Shown here piece by piece: positions 7,840-14,498 of a stretch of 56,451 nucleotides of DNA. Where the stretch lies: IMG/VR virus record IMGVR_UViG_3300026518_000669, positions 1 to 56,451 of that record, one strand, 5' to 3'. Numbering within the stretch: the stretch's first letter is position 1; every line of letters starts with the position of its first letter. This DNA is from a virus. The notes beneath the pieces were generated by a model. The model was not told the origin of the DNA and did not search any database. It saw nothing but the letters and a program-made list of their open reading frames with translations. The translations under genes were made by a program, and so were the position numbers.

Positions 7840-8603
7840 GCCTGCACCTCGTTAATAGCTTGCTTCTGTTCGTCGGTGAGAATCGCCTTGCTGCTGACCA
7901 TGGCGATAATCTGATCGGGCGTGCGCTTACCTGACTCAATGGCGGACTGCCAAGTGGGAAAGTTCTTCTTAAAGTCGACGTCGCTGTAATACTCCAACGC
8001 CTCACGCTGCGGCGTAACGTCCCGCTCAACGTTGGCGCTGCGGTAGCGGTCGGCCTCGTCCTCGTCGATAATCCCAGAGAGGCCGAAAGCGTAGCGGGCG
8101 CACTGAATTGTGGCCTTGTGGCGCAGCATGCGGACTGGCCATTTCTTCCATGGCTCAGAGTTACCCTGGCATTCGCTCAGATACTCAGTGACCTCGGTGG
8201 CGCGCCCCCGATCTTTGCGGTAAATGCGGCAAGTGATCGCCATTAGTCCGCCGTTATCGTTCAGCTTGTCATCAAACTCCATGCCATCGAACTGCGGGTG
8301 GGTATTAATGACTTTTAGCCAGCCATCTATGCTGACAATGGGCTGAATGGCACCGCGATTGTTGAACGCGTAAATCTCTTTTGTTAGCGGGTTAAGACGG
8401 TACTCGTTGGCAATGGACATAAAGACCATCAGCTCTTCATGGCTGACCTGTTGGTTGCCGCCTTTCGCCTTCATCAGCGTGTTGGTCATGATCTGCTGGA
8501 CAGTGTCAGGGTCGACGCTAATACGGCTGGCCATTGCCTGAAATGGGTTCGTGGCCTGCACCTGTTGGCTTGGGTGCTGATGTACTTGGGCTGATTGACT
8601 CAT
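7836..8603 (-). CDS. bet: RecT/Bet single-strand annealing recombinase
   Basis: The 255-residue protein contains the hallmark block LNPLTKEIYAFNNRG followed by IVSIDGWLKVINTHPQFDG (~residues 70-107) and a later MLRHKATIQCARYAFG helix. These mark the RecT/Redbeta-type annealing protein family. It coats single-stranded DNA made by the YqaJ exonuclease and anneals it, supporting phage recombination or circularisation. AGGAG lies seven bases before the ATG at 8603. The start overlaps the upstream HNH gene stop (ATGA). Confidence 0.92.
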   Translation of the reverse strand: MSQSAQVHQHPSQQVQATNPFQAMASRISVDPDTVQQIMTNTLMKAKGGNQQVSHEELMVFMSIANEYRLNPLTKEIYAFNNRGAIQPIVSIDGWLKVINTHPQFDGMEFDDKLNDNGGLMAITCRIYRKDRGRATEVTEYLSECQGNSEPWKKWPVRMLRHKATIQCARYAFGLSGIIDEDEADRYRSANVERDVTPQREALEYYSDVDFKKNFPTWQSAIESGKRTPDQIIAMVSSKAILTDEQKQAINEVQA

Positions 8604-9046
8604 GCTGCATCTCCTGATTGATGTTTGCGTCGCTTGCCGGTAATTATCATGCTGACTTGTGACTGGGTTATGCCGAACCTCTTGGCTAGCTGGTATTGAT
8701 TGCGGTCTTTTGAGCGAGGCTTGTAGAGACGCCTTATCTCTTCCGCTTGTTCATCTGTCAGCTTTGAATTACCAATCATCTCTCCTTTAAGCCCGCGACC
8801 TCTTGAGTGCATATCGGCTATATTGTCAGCCTGCGTTCCTAGCTCCAGGTGCTCTGGATTGACGCACTTTGGGTTGTCGCATTTGTGACGAACTACCTGC
8901 GCATCTATATCTGAAATGTCTAGGCCGTTGGCCTGGCAGTAAGCGAGACGATGAGCCAAAACCTGCTTACCTCGGTGTTGCAGGTAGCCGTATCCAGCGC
9001 CTCTACACTTAAACTGATGTTCTGAGCATTCGCTTTTAAGCAACAT
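8600..9046 (-). CDS. HNH homing-type endonuclease
   Basis: The 148-residue protein has the HNH_3-like core: HRLAYCQANG, then VVRHKCDNPKCVNPEHL and GTQADNIADMHSRGR (~residues 30-85). A C-terminal helix-turn-helix (LTDEQAEEIRRLYK, FGITQSQVSMIITG) would read the target. Such genes are usually selfish insertions that cut cognate sites lacking them. Here it sits between the DUF551 gene and bet and is coupled to bet by ATGA. It has its own GGAGGG site. The family call is sure; homing activity is inferred. Confidence 0.92.
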   Translation of the reverse strand: MLLKSECSEHQFKCRGAGYGYLQHRGKQVLAHRLAYCQANGLDISDIDAQVVRHKCDNPKCVNPEHLELGTQADNIADMHSRGRGLKGEMIGNSKLTDEQAEEIRRLYKPRSKDRNQYQLAKRFGITQSQVSMIITGKRRKHQSGDAA

Positions 9047-9092
9047 GGTGTTACCCTCCTCATTGATTCGTTTTGCGATGGATCGATGAACG

Positions 9093-9124
9093 GCCCGCTA
9101 CCTGTTCGCGCAGGAGCGGGTTTT
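9093..9124 (+). terminator. Hairpin with T-run on the plus strand
   Basis: A CCCGC/GCGGG outer stem and CCTG/CAGG inner stem are followed by TTTTCTT on the plus strand. It is oriented against the operon and could stop antisense transcripts; on the minus strand it is only a hairpin. Confidence 0.4.
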
Positions 9125-9125
9125 C

Positions 9126-9452
9126 TTATTTCTGCGGCAGTGGCGGCAGGGGCATCCAGTGAGTTGGCGTCACATCACAGCGGTCGCCGTCCAGATAGCG
9201 CCAGGGCCGGTGAGGGTTTCCGCAGCGCTGAACGAAGAACGGACCCAGCTCCTTTCGCTTACCTTTGCGATACGCCAGCACCTCTTGCCCATTCTCCGGA
9301 AGCCTCTCCTCAACGCTTATCCACCCAGCCAACAGCGCCTCTAGCTCGTCTTGCTCAGCAGCATTAAACCGGCTGCCACCTTTGGCCACCGGGTAGACCA
9401 TGCCGACGCCTTCAACGAAGCGTGGCGGGCCGGTTACTTTCCACTGGTTCAT
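9126..9452 (-). CDS. DUF551 domain protein
   Basis: The 108-residue protein ends in a clear DUF551 module: WISVEERLPENGQEVLAY (~residues 45-62) to THWMPLPPLP at the C terminus. The family is common in small early phage genes, and its role is unknown. The ATG at 9452 has GGGAGA seven bases upstream; the GTG at 9458 would be too close to it. It overlaps the next upstream gene by four bases. Confidence 0.85.
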   Translation of the reverse strand: MNQWKVTGPPRFVEGVGMVYPVAKGGSRFNAAEQDELEALLAGWISVEERLPENGQEVLAYRKGKRKELGPFFVQRCGNPHRPWRYLDGDRCDVTPTHWMPLPPLPQK

Positions 9453-9703
9453 ATCCACTCTCCCGCTTGAACCTGCTTATCCCACGCCGCAATCGCGCTA
9501 TCTCGGTGGTGGGTGGCGTTGCGCTCAAAGAAGATGTCGCACAGCCAGTGCTCGTTTTCGGGCTGCTGTGCCCAGCGGATCAGCGAATCACAGGCGGCTC
9601 GCTCGCCTTCCTCGATGCAATCGGTGGGCGTTTTGTCGGCTTCTGGCGAGAACTGCGGATACCGCACGGCGGTTTTGTCGGGTACTGCATAAGCCATGTT
9701 CAT
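9449..9703 (-). CDS. Small phage protein, unknown function
   Basis: The 84-residue product starts MNMAYAVPDKTAVRYPQFSP and has a C-terminal helical half with several Trp residues (LIRWAQQPENEHWLCDIFFE, AAWDKQVQAGEW). The start is fixed by an AAGGAG site six bases before the ATG at 9703; upstream in-frame codons have none. It is coupled to the DUF551 gene by overlap. No function is recognised. Confidence 0.7.
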   Translation of the reverse strand: MNMAYAVPDKTAVRYPQFSPEADKTPTDCIEEGERAACDSLIRWAQQPENEHWLCDIFFERNATHHRDSAIAAWDKQVQAGEWI

Positions 9704-9713
9704 GTGGTTCTCC

Positions 9714-9947
9714 TTAATCAGCAGGACGTAGACCAGGGCAAATCTCGGCAGCGTTGCCGCGGTAATCGGGGTGTCCGGTGCGGTGGTGCGGGTCAATGCC
9801 CCGCGCCGCCTCAGCGGCCCATACGGCGACCTCTTGGCAGTATTGGCGGTGCATCTGCTCGTTATCGGATGCGTCTAGATTGCTAGCCACGATCATGCTG
9901 CCGATGATGGCGGCCAGCGCGATGAGGCTAAGGGTTTTCGTTGGCAT
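9714..9947 (-). CDS. Small exported or membrane-anchored protein
   Basis: The 77-residue product has an N-terminal hydrophobic segment (LSLIALAAIIGSMIVASN) after MPTKT, consistent with a signal peptide or anchor. A polar body with two Cys residues (YCQEVAVW and EICPGL) could form a disulfide in the periplasm. AAGG precedes the ATG at 9947. Function is unknown. Confidence 0.65.
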   Translation of the reverse strand: MPTKTLSLIALAAIIGSMIVASNLDASDNEQMHRQYCQEVAVWAAEAARGIDPHHRTGHPDYRGNAAEICPGLRPAD

Positions 9948-10020
9948 GCTTACTTACCTTCTTGATCAGTTTCGGCGGGTAGCCTAGGCGCTTGGCCGTG
10001 GTGCGGGCCAAACGCAGGCC

Positions 10021-10045
10021 AAAAAAAACGCCCAGGTCAGGGCGT
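10021..10045 (-). terminator. Strong intrinsic terminator
   Basis: On the minus strand ACGCCC-TGACCT-GGGCGT is followed by eight T residues. It follows the gene at 10092-10406. Confidence 0.85.
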
Positions 10046-10091
10046 GGCGTGATGATGTCTCCGCGCTTCTAGCGGATCAGGTAGCGTGTGG

Positions 10092-10406
10092 TCATGTCTC
10101 ACCTCGAGCTTTGGCTAGGGCAGCATGGGCGGCTCGCACAACATCACCTTCAAGTGGTGAAATCTCATCTATCAATTCAAGGCATCCGCATAGCGACTCG
10201 AAAAGCTCAGGGGCGGCGGCGATTAGGTGGGCGTTGGCCTCGTCTTCCTTGGTTGGTATTGGTGGGTCGAACATGCCATGGCTCGCATGTACAAATGCGA
10301 CAATATGGGAGACGTACTGACTATCAATATGCTCAATAAATGATCCGCCAGTTTCTTTTGACAGACTACGCTGCCACGGCCCCGGCGTTGCTCTCAGCTC
10401 GCTCAT
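10092..10406 (-). CDS. Conserved small phage protein
   Basis: The 104-residue protein has the recurring phage pattern TPGPWQ near the N terminus, NAHLIAAAPELFESL in the middle and AHAALAKARGE at the end. Proteins with this layout are widespread in temperate phages and remain without a known role. GAGAGGTG lies five bases before the ATG at 10406. An eight-codon frame (MTTRYLIR) overlaps its stop and may be chance. Confidence 0.75.
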   Translation of the reverse strand: MSELRATPGPWQRSLSKETGGSFIEHIDSQYVSHIVAFVHASHGMFDPPIPTKEDEANAHLIAAAPELFESLCGCLELIDEISPLEGDVVRAAHAALAKARGET

Positions 10407-10785
10407 AGATCACCTCTCATAGAATTAGGCGCGCTGCCTCGCGGCTCTCGCAGTGCCAGTGCAGTGTTGATTGAGGGAAGCAGCGCGGGAATGCAGCCGA
10501 TGCGGCAACATTCCGGTGCAAAAAAGCCCGCTGGGCGCGGGCGAATGCTTGCTCTTCCTGAGCGGGCACGTGATGTCGGGTGACATCGGAAAGAGCGCCT
10601 GTCGCTAGCAGGGGCTGGCTTTGTGACTTCACCGTTAAGACGGCTAGTATCCAGCTTGTCATGTATGCGAGACGCGCTACTCGCACTACAGAGCGCTTGC
10701 TCCACACTCTTTCCGATGGCCCTTGGTATTCTCAGCGGAGAGGGAGCGCTTTAGGCCGCGTTTTACCCAGCGGAACGGGTGGTGC
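10407..10785. other. Intergenic stretch without a convincing gene
   Basis: Overlapping open frames exist on both strands (minus 10417-10707 and 10403-10705, plus 10580-10912). Those on the minus strand run through the terminator at 10520-10542, none has a good ribosome site, and their composition is Arg/Ser/Pro-rich as in shadow frames. I see leader RNA with one terminator and nothing else that I can support. Confidence 0.5.
10520..10542 (-). terminator. Intrinsic terminator in early operon leader
   Basis: On the minus strand GCCCGC-GCCCA-GCGGGC is followed by TTTTTTG. It lies downstream of the P-loop gene and before the gene ending at 10092. Confidence 0.8.
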
Positions 10786-11013
10786 TCAAAAATCTTCTTC
10801 CCTTAGAACAAATACCGTTTTTTCGTTTCGCGTGGTTTGCCTTGTGTGCCTTGCTTCCTCTATTCCACCCACAGGGTTAACGCCAGCGATCTTAATGTGC
10901 GTTCGCGGATAGCCGAGGTGCTCGTCAAGAGCGTTGCGGATAACCTCAAGCACTTCGCTTTTTCCGCACCCGACTTTTCCGCTAACTGTTATTTCTATTA
11001 CGTTCGTCTTCAT
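10786..11013 (-). CDS. Small P-loop protein, first gene of the leftward operon
   Basis: The 75-residue product carries a Walker A signature near its N terminus (SGKVGCGKSEVLEVI), followed by a helix and two short strands (HIKIAGVN). It is too short for a complete ATPase, so it may be a minimal nucleotide-binding protein or work as part of a complex. The ATG at 11013 has AGGAGGT upstream. As the first gene after the leftward promoter and boxA-like site it occupies the place of lambda N, but it is not N-like in composition. Function is unknown. Confidence 0.72.
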   Translation of the reverse strand: MKTNVIEITVSGKVGCGKSEVLEVIRNALDEHLGYPRTHIKIAGVNPVGGIEEARHTRQTTRNEKTVFVLREEDF

Positions 11014-11035
11014 ACCCACCTCCTGTTTCATCCAT

Positions 11036-11058
11036 CAGCGCCCTCAAGGAAGGCGCTG
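11036..11058 (-). other. Leader hairpin
   Basis: CAGCGCC and GGCGCTG form a 7-bp stem with a nine-base loop in the untranslated leader between the boxA-like site and the first gene. It lacks a T-run on the minus strand, so it is more likely a structural or boxB-like element than a terminator. Confidence 0.45.
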
Positions 11059-11149
11059 TAAGATGGCCTGATACTTCGACAGCCTCAGGCAGGCGTATGC
11101 CTGACGCGCTCTCGCAGATGCAATCCACTACGGCGGGGCAGGCTATAAC

Positions 11150-11162
11150 TTGTTAAAGAGCG
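11150..11162 (-). promoter_or_regulatory. boxA-like antitermination site
   Basis: Read on the minus strand the sequence is CGCTCTTTAACAA, nearly identical to the ribosomal-operon boxA that binds NusB/NusE and related to lambda nut boxA. It lies about 45 bases into the predicted leftward transcript and ahead of a chain of intrinsic terminators. Confidence 0.75.
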
Positions 11163-11208
11163 GCGGCCTGTGAGGGCCTGAGCACGTTGTGGTGTGTTCG
11201 TGCCTCTA

Positions 11209-11237
11209 AATATAGGCATACCTTTCAAATAGGTCAA
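11209..11237 (-). promoter_or_regulatory. Leftward early promoter (PL)
   Basis: On the minus strand TTGACC (11237-11232) and TATATT (11214-11209) are separated by 17 bases, close to the sigma-70 consensus. Two repressor operator-like palindromes overlap it. It would drive the integrase-to-recombination operon. Confidence 0.85.
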
Positions 11238-11250
11238 CAGGAATACCTAT
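11212..11250. promoter_or_regulatory. Left operators (two ATAGG-N4-CCTAT sites)
   Basis: Site 1 (11212-11225) reads ATAGGCATACCTTT and covers the -10 and spacer of PL. Site 2 (11237-11250) reads ACAGGAATACCTAT and abuts the -35. Their centres are 25 bases apart. The same palindrome recurs at the right operator, so both are probably bound by the S24 repressor and Cro. Confidence 0.8.
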
Positions 11251-11267
11251 ATTTTTTTATAGGGACG

Positions 11268-11295
11268 AAAAAAAGCCCACCTCGGAGGGTGGGCT
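11268..11295 (-). terminator. Intrinsic terminator of the repressor operon
   Basis: On the minus strand a perfect 8-bp stem AGCCCACC/GGTGGGCT is followed by TTTTTTTCG. It ends the transcript carrying the repressor and the downstream membrane-protein gene. Confidence 0.88.
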
Positions 11296-11314
11296 GATTG
11301 CTTCTAGGTGTTTT

Positions 11315-11629
11315 CTACCACATTGAAATTGCTAGGTATGTGCCGATAATTATCGCGATAGGAGAAAAGAAAAGCATGGTCTCGCCTAGCTTTGAGGCAA
11401 AGAATGTCATTACAGGCATAGCCGCTATGGTTATAACGATGGCGTAAGCCAGGGTTTCCCATTCAGAGTTAAGCGCAAGTCTTCCCAGAAAAGCCAGTGC
11501 AAACAAAAAACCTGCAATCGAAGCGACAGGAAGTGCCAGCTTAAGCCATTCCCATGACCCCCTAAAGTTTCGAGCATGGACATTCACCAGCCACATACAG
11601 CATCTAAAAATGGCCCACTCAATCAGCAT
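11315..11629 (-). CDS. Membrane protein downstream of the repressor (possible exclusion gene)
   Basis: The 104-residue product has three hydrophobic segments (about residues 28-52, 58-78 and 82-103) and a Cys-Cys/Trp-rich N terminus (MLIEWAIFRCCMWLV). GGGGAGG lies five bases before the ATG at 11629. It is read with the repressor, so it would be made in the lysogen, the position of rex and superinfection-exclusion genes in lambdoid phages. No homologue is recognised; the exclusion role is inference from position and membrane topology. Confidence 0.7.
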   Translation of the reverse strand: MLIEWAIFRCCMWLVNVHARNFRGSWEWLKLALPVASIAGFLFALAFLGRLALNSEWETLAYAIVITIAAMPVMTFFASKLGETMLFFSPIAIIIGTYLAISMW

Positions 11630-11643
11630 ATGCGCCTCCCCAT

Positions 11644-12363
11644 TCAATCAAAAACTTCCCACCAAAACACGCGGCCTATAATTTTCGGTGAGTCCGGCCC
11701 CATCAGGCTATAAGTCTCTTCGGGATACTCGTCTGCATTGTCGCTAACCAAGCGCACGCGCCCCAGGGGCATCTTGTAGAGGCGCTTAATGCGCAGCATG
11801 CCCCCGTGGTCGAGCGCGTAAATCTTGCCATCGATGATGTGGCGAGTGCCCTTGTCGATAGCAATAGGGGAGCCATCGGCAATCGTGGGCATCATGGAAG
11901 TGCCGCTGGCAGTTGCGCAGGCGGCATTGCTGGGCGAAACGTTGCGCGCAGCCAGCTTGCTTAACGGGAAGCGCATGGTGTGACCACCGTTTTCAACTAC
12001 CTGCGTGCGGCCATCACCAGCAGCAAACTCTACTTCTCTAAAGCACGGCAGCTCTACCTCATCAGGCCTTAGTGGCGCGGCGCCTTCTACAATTTCGGTC
12101 GGGTGCAGTATTAACTCATCCGTACCCGCCGAATATCCAGCGCGAGGATCGCGGGCACCTTCCATCATGCCTTCGCCAGTCGCCAGCCAGCGGGCATCCA
12201 CCCCGCAGACAGAAGCTATCTGAACGAGGTACGCGCTTGAGCGTGATTCTCCGCGCTCAAGTTCAGAGAGAGAGGGTTGGGTAATGCCAATCGCCTTGGC
12301 CAACTCTCGCTGATTCAGCCCTGCGTGTTTGCGGGCACGCTTCACCCGGTCGCCGATATTCAT
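11644..12363 (-). CDS. cI: CI-like repressor (HTH plus S24 peptidase)
   Basis: The 239-residue protein has an XRE helix-turn-helix (residues ~5-60, LNQRELAKAIGITQPSLSEL) and a C-terminal S24 self-cleavage domain with Ser156 in SGTSMMP and Lys193 in RIKRL. An Ala-Gly bond in EFAAGDG (~115) is a candidate cleavage site. It would hold lysogeny and be inactivated by RecA after DNA damage. I start it at 12363, where no ribosome site is present, because the PRM -10 lies only eight bases away. The message is thus probably leaderless, as lambda cI from PRM. An in-frame start at 12450 would lie across the operators. Confidence 0.93.
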   Translation of the reverse strand: MNIGDRVKRARKHAGLNQRELAKAIGITQPSLSELERGESRSSAYLVQIASVCGVDARWLATGEGMMEGARDPRAGYSAGTDELILHPTEIVEGAAPLRPDEVELPCFREVEFAAGDGRTQVVENGGHTMRFPLSKLAARNVSPSNAACATASGTSMMPTIADGSPIAIDKGTRHIIDGKIYALDHGGMLRIKRLYKMPLGRVRLVSDNADEYPEETYSLMGPDSPKIIGRVFWWEVFD

Positions 12364-12371
12364 ATTTAAGC

Positions 12372-12400
12372 AAGATATAGGCTGGCCTATATGCTTGCAA
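12372..12400 (-). promoter_or_regulatory. Repressor maintenance promoter (PRM)
   Basis: On the minus strand TTGCAA (12400-12395) and TATCTT (12377-12372) stand 17 bases apart. Transcription would start at about the ATG at 12363, giving a leaderless message. The -35 hexamer is a palindrome shared with PR on the other strand. Confidence 0.65.
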
Positions 12401-12456
12401 AAAGGAGTTCCTATATCTAATATATCGGTAATCCTTTCAGTATTAGGCATACCTAT
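12377..12456. promoter_or_regulatory. Right operators (ATAGG-N4-CCTAT array)
   Basis: Three good sites are visible: 12377-12390 (ATAGGCTGGCCTAT, flanked to TATAGGCTGGCCTATA), 12401-12414 (AAAGGAGTTCCTAT) and 12443-12456 (TTAGGCATACCTAT). A weaker one is at 12424-12437 (ATCGGTAATCCTTT). Centres are 24, 23 and 19 bases apart. They cover the PRM spacer, the PR spacer, the PR start and the Cro start codon. Confidence 0.82.
12395..12423 (+). promoter_or_regulatory. Rightward early promoter (PR)
   Basis: TTGCAA (12395-12400) and TAATAT (12418-12423) are 17 bases apart and precede the Cro-like gene at 12455. An operator fills the spacer. Confidence 0.82.
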
Positions 12457-12664
12457 GGAAACCCCCGTTCAGAAATTGATAAAGCACTTTGGTAACCAGC
12501 AGAAAACTGCAGAAGCCCTGGGTGTAAAGCAGGGAACGGTTTCCGGCTGGGCCACAGGTCGCCACGGCGTTTCTGAGGTTCATGCCTTGATAGCCGAAAA
12601 GCTGACTGGCGGAAAAGTTAAGGCTGTGGAGCTTTGCCCGCGCCTTATTGCTGTAGCCGCTTAA
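12455..12664 (+). CDS. cro: Cro-like repressor
   Basis: The 69-residue protein has a Cro/YdaS-type helix-turn-helix at its N terminus (IKHFGNQQKTAEALGVKQGT, then VSGWATG). As the first gene of the rightward early transcript, divergent from the CI-like repressor, it should bind the same operators and favour lytic growth. The ATG at 12455 lies within the last operator. A longer frame from 12329 crosses the promoter and operators and is rejected. Confidence 0.88.
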   Translation: METPVQKLIKHFGNQQKTAEALGVKQGTVSGWATGRHGVSEVHALIAEKLTGGKVKAVELCPRLIAVAA

Positions 12665-12676
12665 CCCCAACCGCCA

Positions 12677-12688
12677 GCCTGTGAAGGC
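12677..12688 (+). other. GTGA-loop hairpin in early leader
   Basis: GCCT-GTGA-AGGC lies between cro and the next gene. It is the one early-region member of the GNRA hairpin family described for the late genes. Confidence 0.4.
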
Positions 12689-12719
12689 CGCGATATTCTC
12701 ACGGTACAGAGGTAATTCC

Positions 12720-13046
12720 ATGACTCGATACCTGAATGATGATCGTCGCCGTAAGCAAGAAGGCGAACACTTAACCAACGTCGTGAAAGTGCGCTTCACC
12801 GATGCTGAGCTAGAGGACATTGAGCGCGCGGCGGCAATGACCACTGGCGGGCGCATCGCGCCGTTGCTTCATGAGCTTTCTTTGGAAGCCCTGGAAGCGC
12901 GACGCATTCATCAAGCGCAGCTGTTAGACGACTTAGCCAACGGGCGCCCACTGGATGAGCGGGCTCGCCAAACCCTAGCCGAGCTAATGGCAAAAACCGC
13001 TGAACGCCACTTATTGGAAAGCGTGGCACAGCGCGCAATGGCCTGA
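12720..13046 (+). CDS. Putative ribbon-helix-helix-like early protein
   Basis: The 108-residue product contains a strand-helix-helix pattern (VVKVRFTDAELEDIERAAAM, then GRIAPLLHELSLEALEARR) resembling MobC/Arc-type DNA-binding folds. A charged C-terminal helix follows. It takes the lambda cII position. A GAGGT site precedes the ATG at 12720. It may be a lysis-lysogeny regulator, but CII homology is not visible. Confidence 0.62.
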   Translation: MTRYLNDDRRRKQEGEHLTNVVKVRFTDAELEDIERAAAMTTGGRIAPLLHELSLEALEARRIHQAQLLDDLANGRPLDERARQTLAELMAKTAERHLLESVAQRAMA

Positions 13047-13065
13047 CAGGGCCGAGGAGTAAGCA

Positions 13066-13278
13066 GTGATTGATCGTCAGGTAATCGCGCTCGCAGTAGC
13101 GAGTATGTCGGCAGAGGGGTTGCAGGCAGCACGGCAAGAAGCTGCGCATCGGCGTATGAGCGTCGAGGACGTAGTGCTGGAGGCAAACCTTAGCGCCGTA
13201 AAAGAGCAGCTGTACGCGCTACGGCAATCCGTTGTTGCTGCGCCGTCGTTAACCGTGATCGAGGGAGGTCGGGCGTAA
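13066..13278 (+). CDS. Small early protein, unknown function
   Basis: The 70-residue product is largely helical, with a hydrophobic start (VIALAVASM) and alternating Ala/Glu/Arg segments. The GTG start at 13066 is well supported by GAGGAG six bases upstream. It lies between the CII-position gene and the replication initiator, before a strong terminator. No function is recognised. Confidence 0.6.
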   Translation: MIDRQVIALAVASMSAEGLQAARQEAAHRRMSVEDVVLEANLSAVKEQLYALRQSVVAAPSLTVIEGGRA

Positions 13279-13325
13279 GTCCGGCTTTTCGATAGTAGGC
13301 CCTGGTAGGGCAGTCCTGAAACGAC

Positions 13326-13362
13326 AAAGCCCGGCATATCGCTGGGGAGCGTGCCGGGCTTT
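13326..13362 (+). terminator. Long hairpin, probable early terminator (tR-like)
   Basis: An 11-bp perfect stem (AAAGCCCGGCA/TGCCGGGCTTT) with a 15-base loop stands just before the replication genes. T-runs are only three bases long, so termination may be partial. A smaller GCCCT/AGGGC hairpin precedes it at 13299-13311. Confidence 0.6.
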
Positions 13363-13388
13363 GAATCGCAACTTGATGGAGAAAGCTT

Positions 13389-14498
13389 ATGTCATCCGCA
13401 GAGATATATCAATTCCCTTCAACGCCTCCCGGCGAAGTCAGGGAAAAGCGAGGTCCGCAGGTGGAGGACGGATACACGCGCATCGCGAATGAGCTGCTAG
13501 AGCAGGTCATGGCAGCGCCTTTCACACTGAGAGAGCTTCGTGTGGTGATGGCCGTCATTCGCCTCACCTATGGCTGGAATCGCAAGCAGGCTCGCGTTAC
13601 AGGCGGTCTGCTGGAAAAACTGACGGGTATTCATGCGACCACTTGCGCAAAAGTTCTTTCCAGCCTTATCGAGAAAGACGTCATCGTTCGCAAGGGTGGC
13701 AGCAGGTCGCCAGTATCGTTAAACAAGCACGCTGAAGAATGGAAGGTTGAGCAGCCGAAACGCGCCATTCCTGAGCCATTAACAAAATGCACTGACTCAG
13801 GTCAAAACGACCTATCTGACTCAGGTCAAAACGACCTACCTTCTAAAGACATGAAAGACATAACTACTGCTGACGCAGTAGTTAATGCGCAAATTCTGCG
13901 TGACGCCTTCGAGGTTTTTTACAACGCCGGTCTGCCGAAAAAAGACCGCAAGCGTGCTGAAGACAAATTCAAGAAAACCGCCAAGCGGCTAAAGCGTGAG
14001 CCAATGGAGTTTGCTGAATTCCTGGCTAGCGACATTGGCAAGCGCCTTGCTGCTGAACAACAAGGTTTTGAATTGCTTCACCCCACCACGTACCTGAACA
14101 ACGAGCGCTGGCTGGACGATATCGAAGAGCGGCAGACGCCTGCGGCAAACAGTCCCGATATCCCCGCCTGCCCCCATGCTGACCTGCTCGCTATCTGGGA
14201 CGAGACGTGCGGCAAGGTGAAAGGCAAGGCCCCTAACCTGCTGGACTGGCAAGGCACGAAGTCTGCTGACGCACTGGCTGAGCGCTGGGCAGAGTTCTAC
14301 GGCGTCGAGGTTAATGGCCGCGTTCGCTATGACTCGCTGGAGACCGGCTTGAAATGGTGGCGTATGGCGTTAGAAACCATCGCTGCCAAACAGGACTTCC
14401 GTAGCGCTGATGCAGACATTTGGAGTCTGTTTTACAAGGGCCGCTTTGGCCGCGCCGCCAATGGCAACCTCTGCAGCCAAGGAGGTGCCACGCGATGA
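13389..14498 (+). CDS. Lambda O-like replication initiator
   Basis: The 369-residue protein has the N-terminal winged-helix Phage_rep_O domain (residues ~25-110: DGYTRIANELLEQVMAAPFT, LRVVMAVIRLTYGWNRK). Next comes a linker containing the repeated peptide DSGQNDL, then a C-terminal part that in this class recruits helicase. It would bind the iterons in its own gene and load the DnaB-type helicase encoded downstream (ATGA overlap). The linker repeat is the protein reading of DNA repeats that look like an origin. Confidence 0.9.
   Translation: MSSAEIYQFPSTPPGEVREKRGPQVEDGYTRIANELLEQVMAAPFTLRELRVVMAVIRLTYGWNRKQARVTGGLLEKLTGIHATTCAKVLSSLIEKDVIVRKGGSRSPVSLNKHAEEWKVEQPKRAIPEPLTKCTDSGQNDLSDSGQNDLPSKDMKDITTADAVVNAQILRDAFEVFYNAGLPKKDRKRAEDKFKKTAKRLKREPMEFAEFLASDIGKRLAAEQQGFELLHPTTYLNNERWLDDIEERQTPAANSPDIPACPHADLLAIWDETCGKVKGKAPNLLDWQGTKSADALAERWAEFYGVEVNGRVRYDSLETGLKWWRMALETIAAKQDFRSADADIWSLFYKGRFGRAANGNLCSQGGATR
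13793..13884 (+). other. ori: Candidate replication origin inside the initiator gene
   Basis: Two identical 22-base direct repeats (13793-13814 and 13817-13838, period 24) each contain the inverted repeat AGGTC-AAAAC-GACCT. An A-rich stretch follows, and then a perfect 10-bp inverted repeat TAACTACTGC-TGAC-GCAGTAGTTA (13861-13884). The order iterons, A-rich DNA, dyad and the site within an O-type gene match lambda ori. Confidence 0.75.

Noticed and set aside
10403-10707. Two overlapping minus-strand frames of about 100 codons
   Set aside because: They pass through a clear terminator, lack ribosome sites and have shadow-like composition.
12329-12454. N-terminal extension of the Cro-like gene
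   Set aside because: It would be encoded by the PR promoter and operators; the short start at 12455 gives a normal Cro-size protein.
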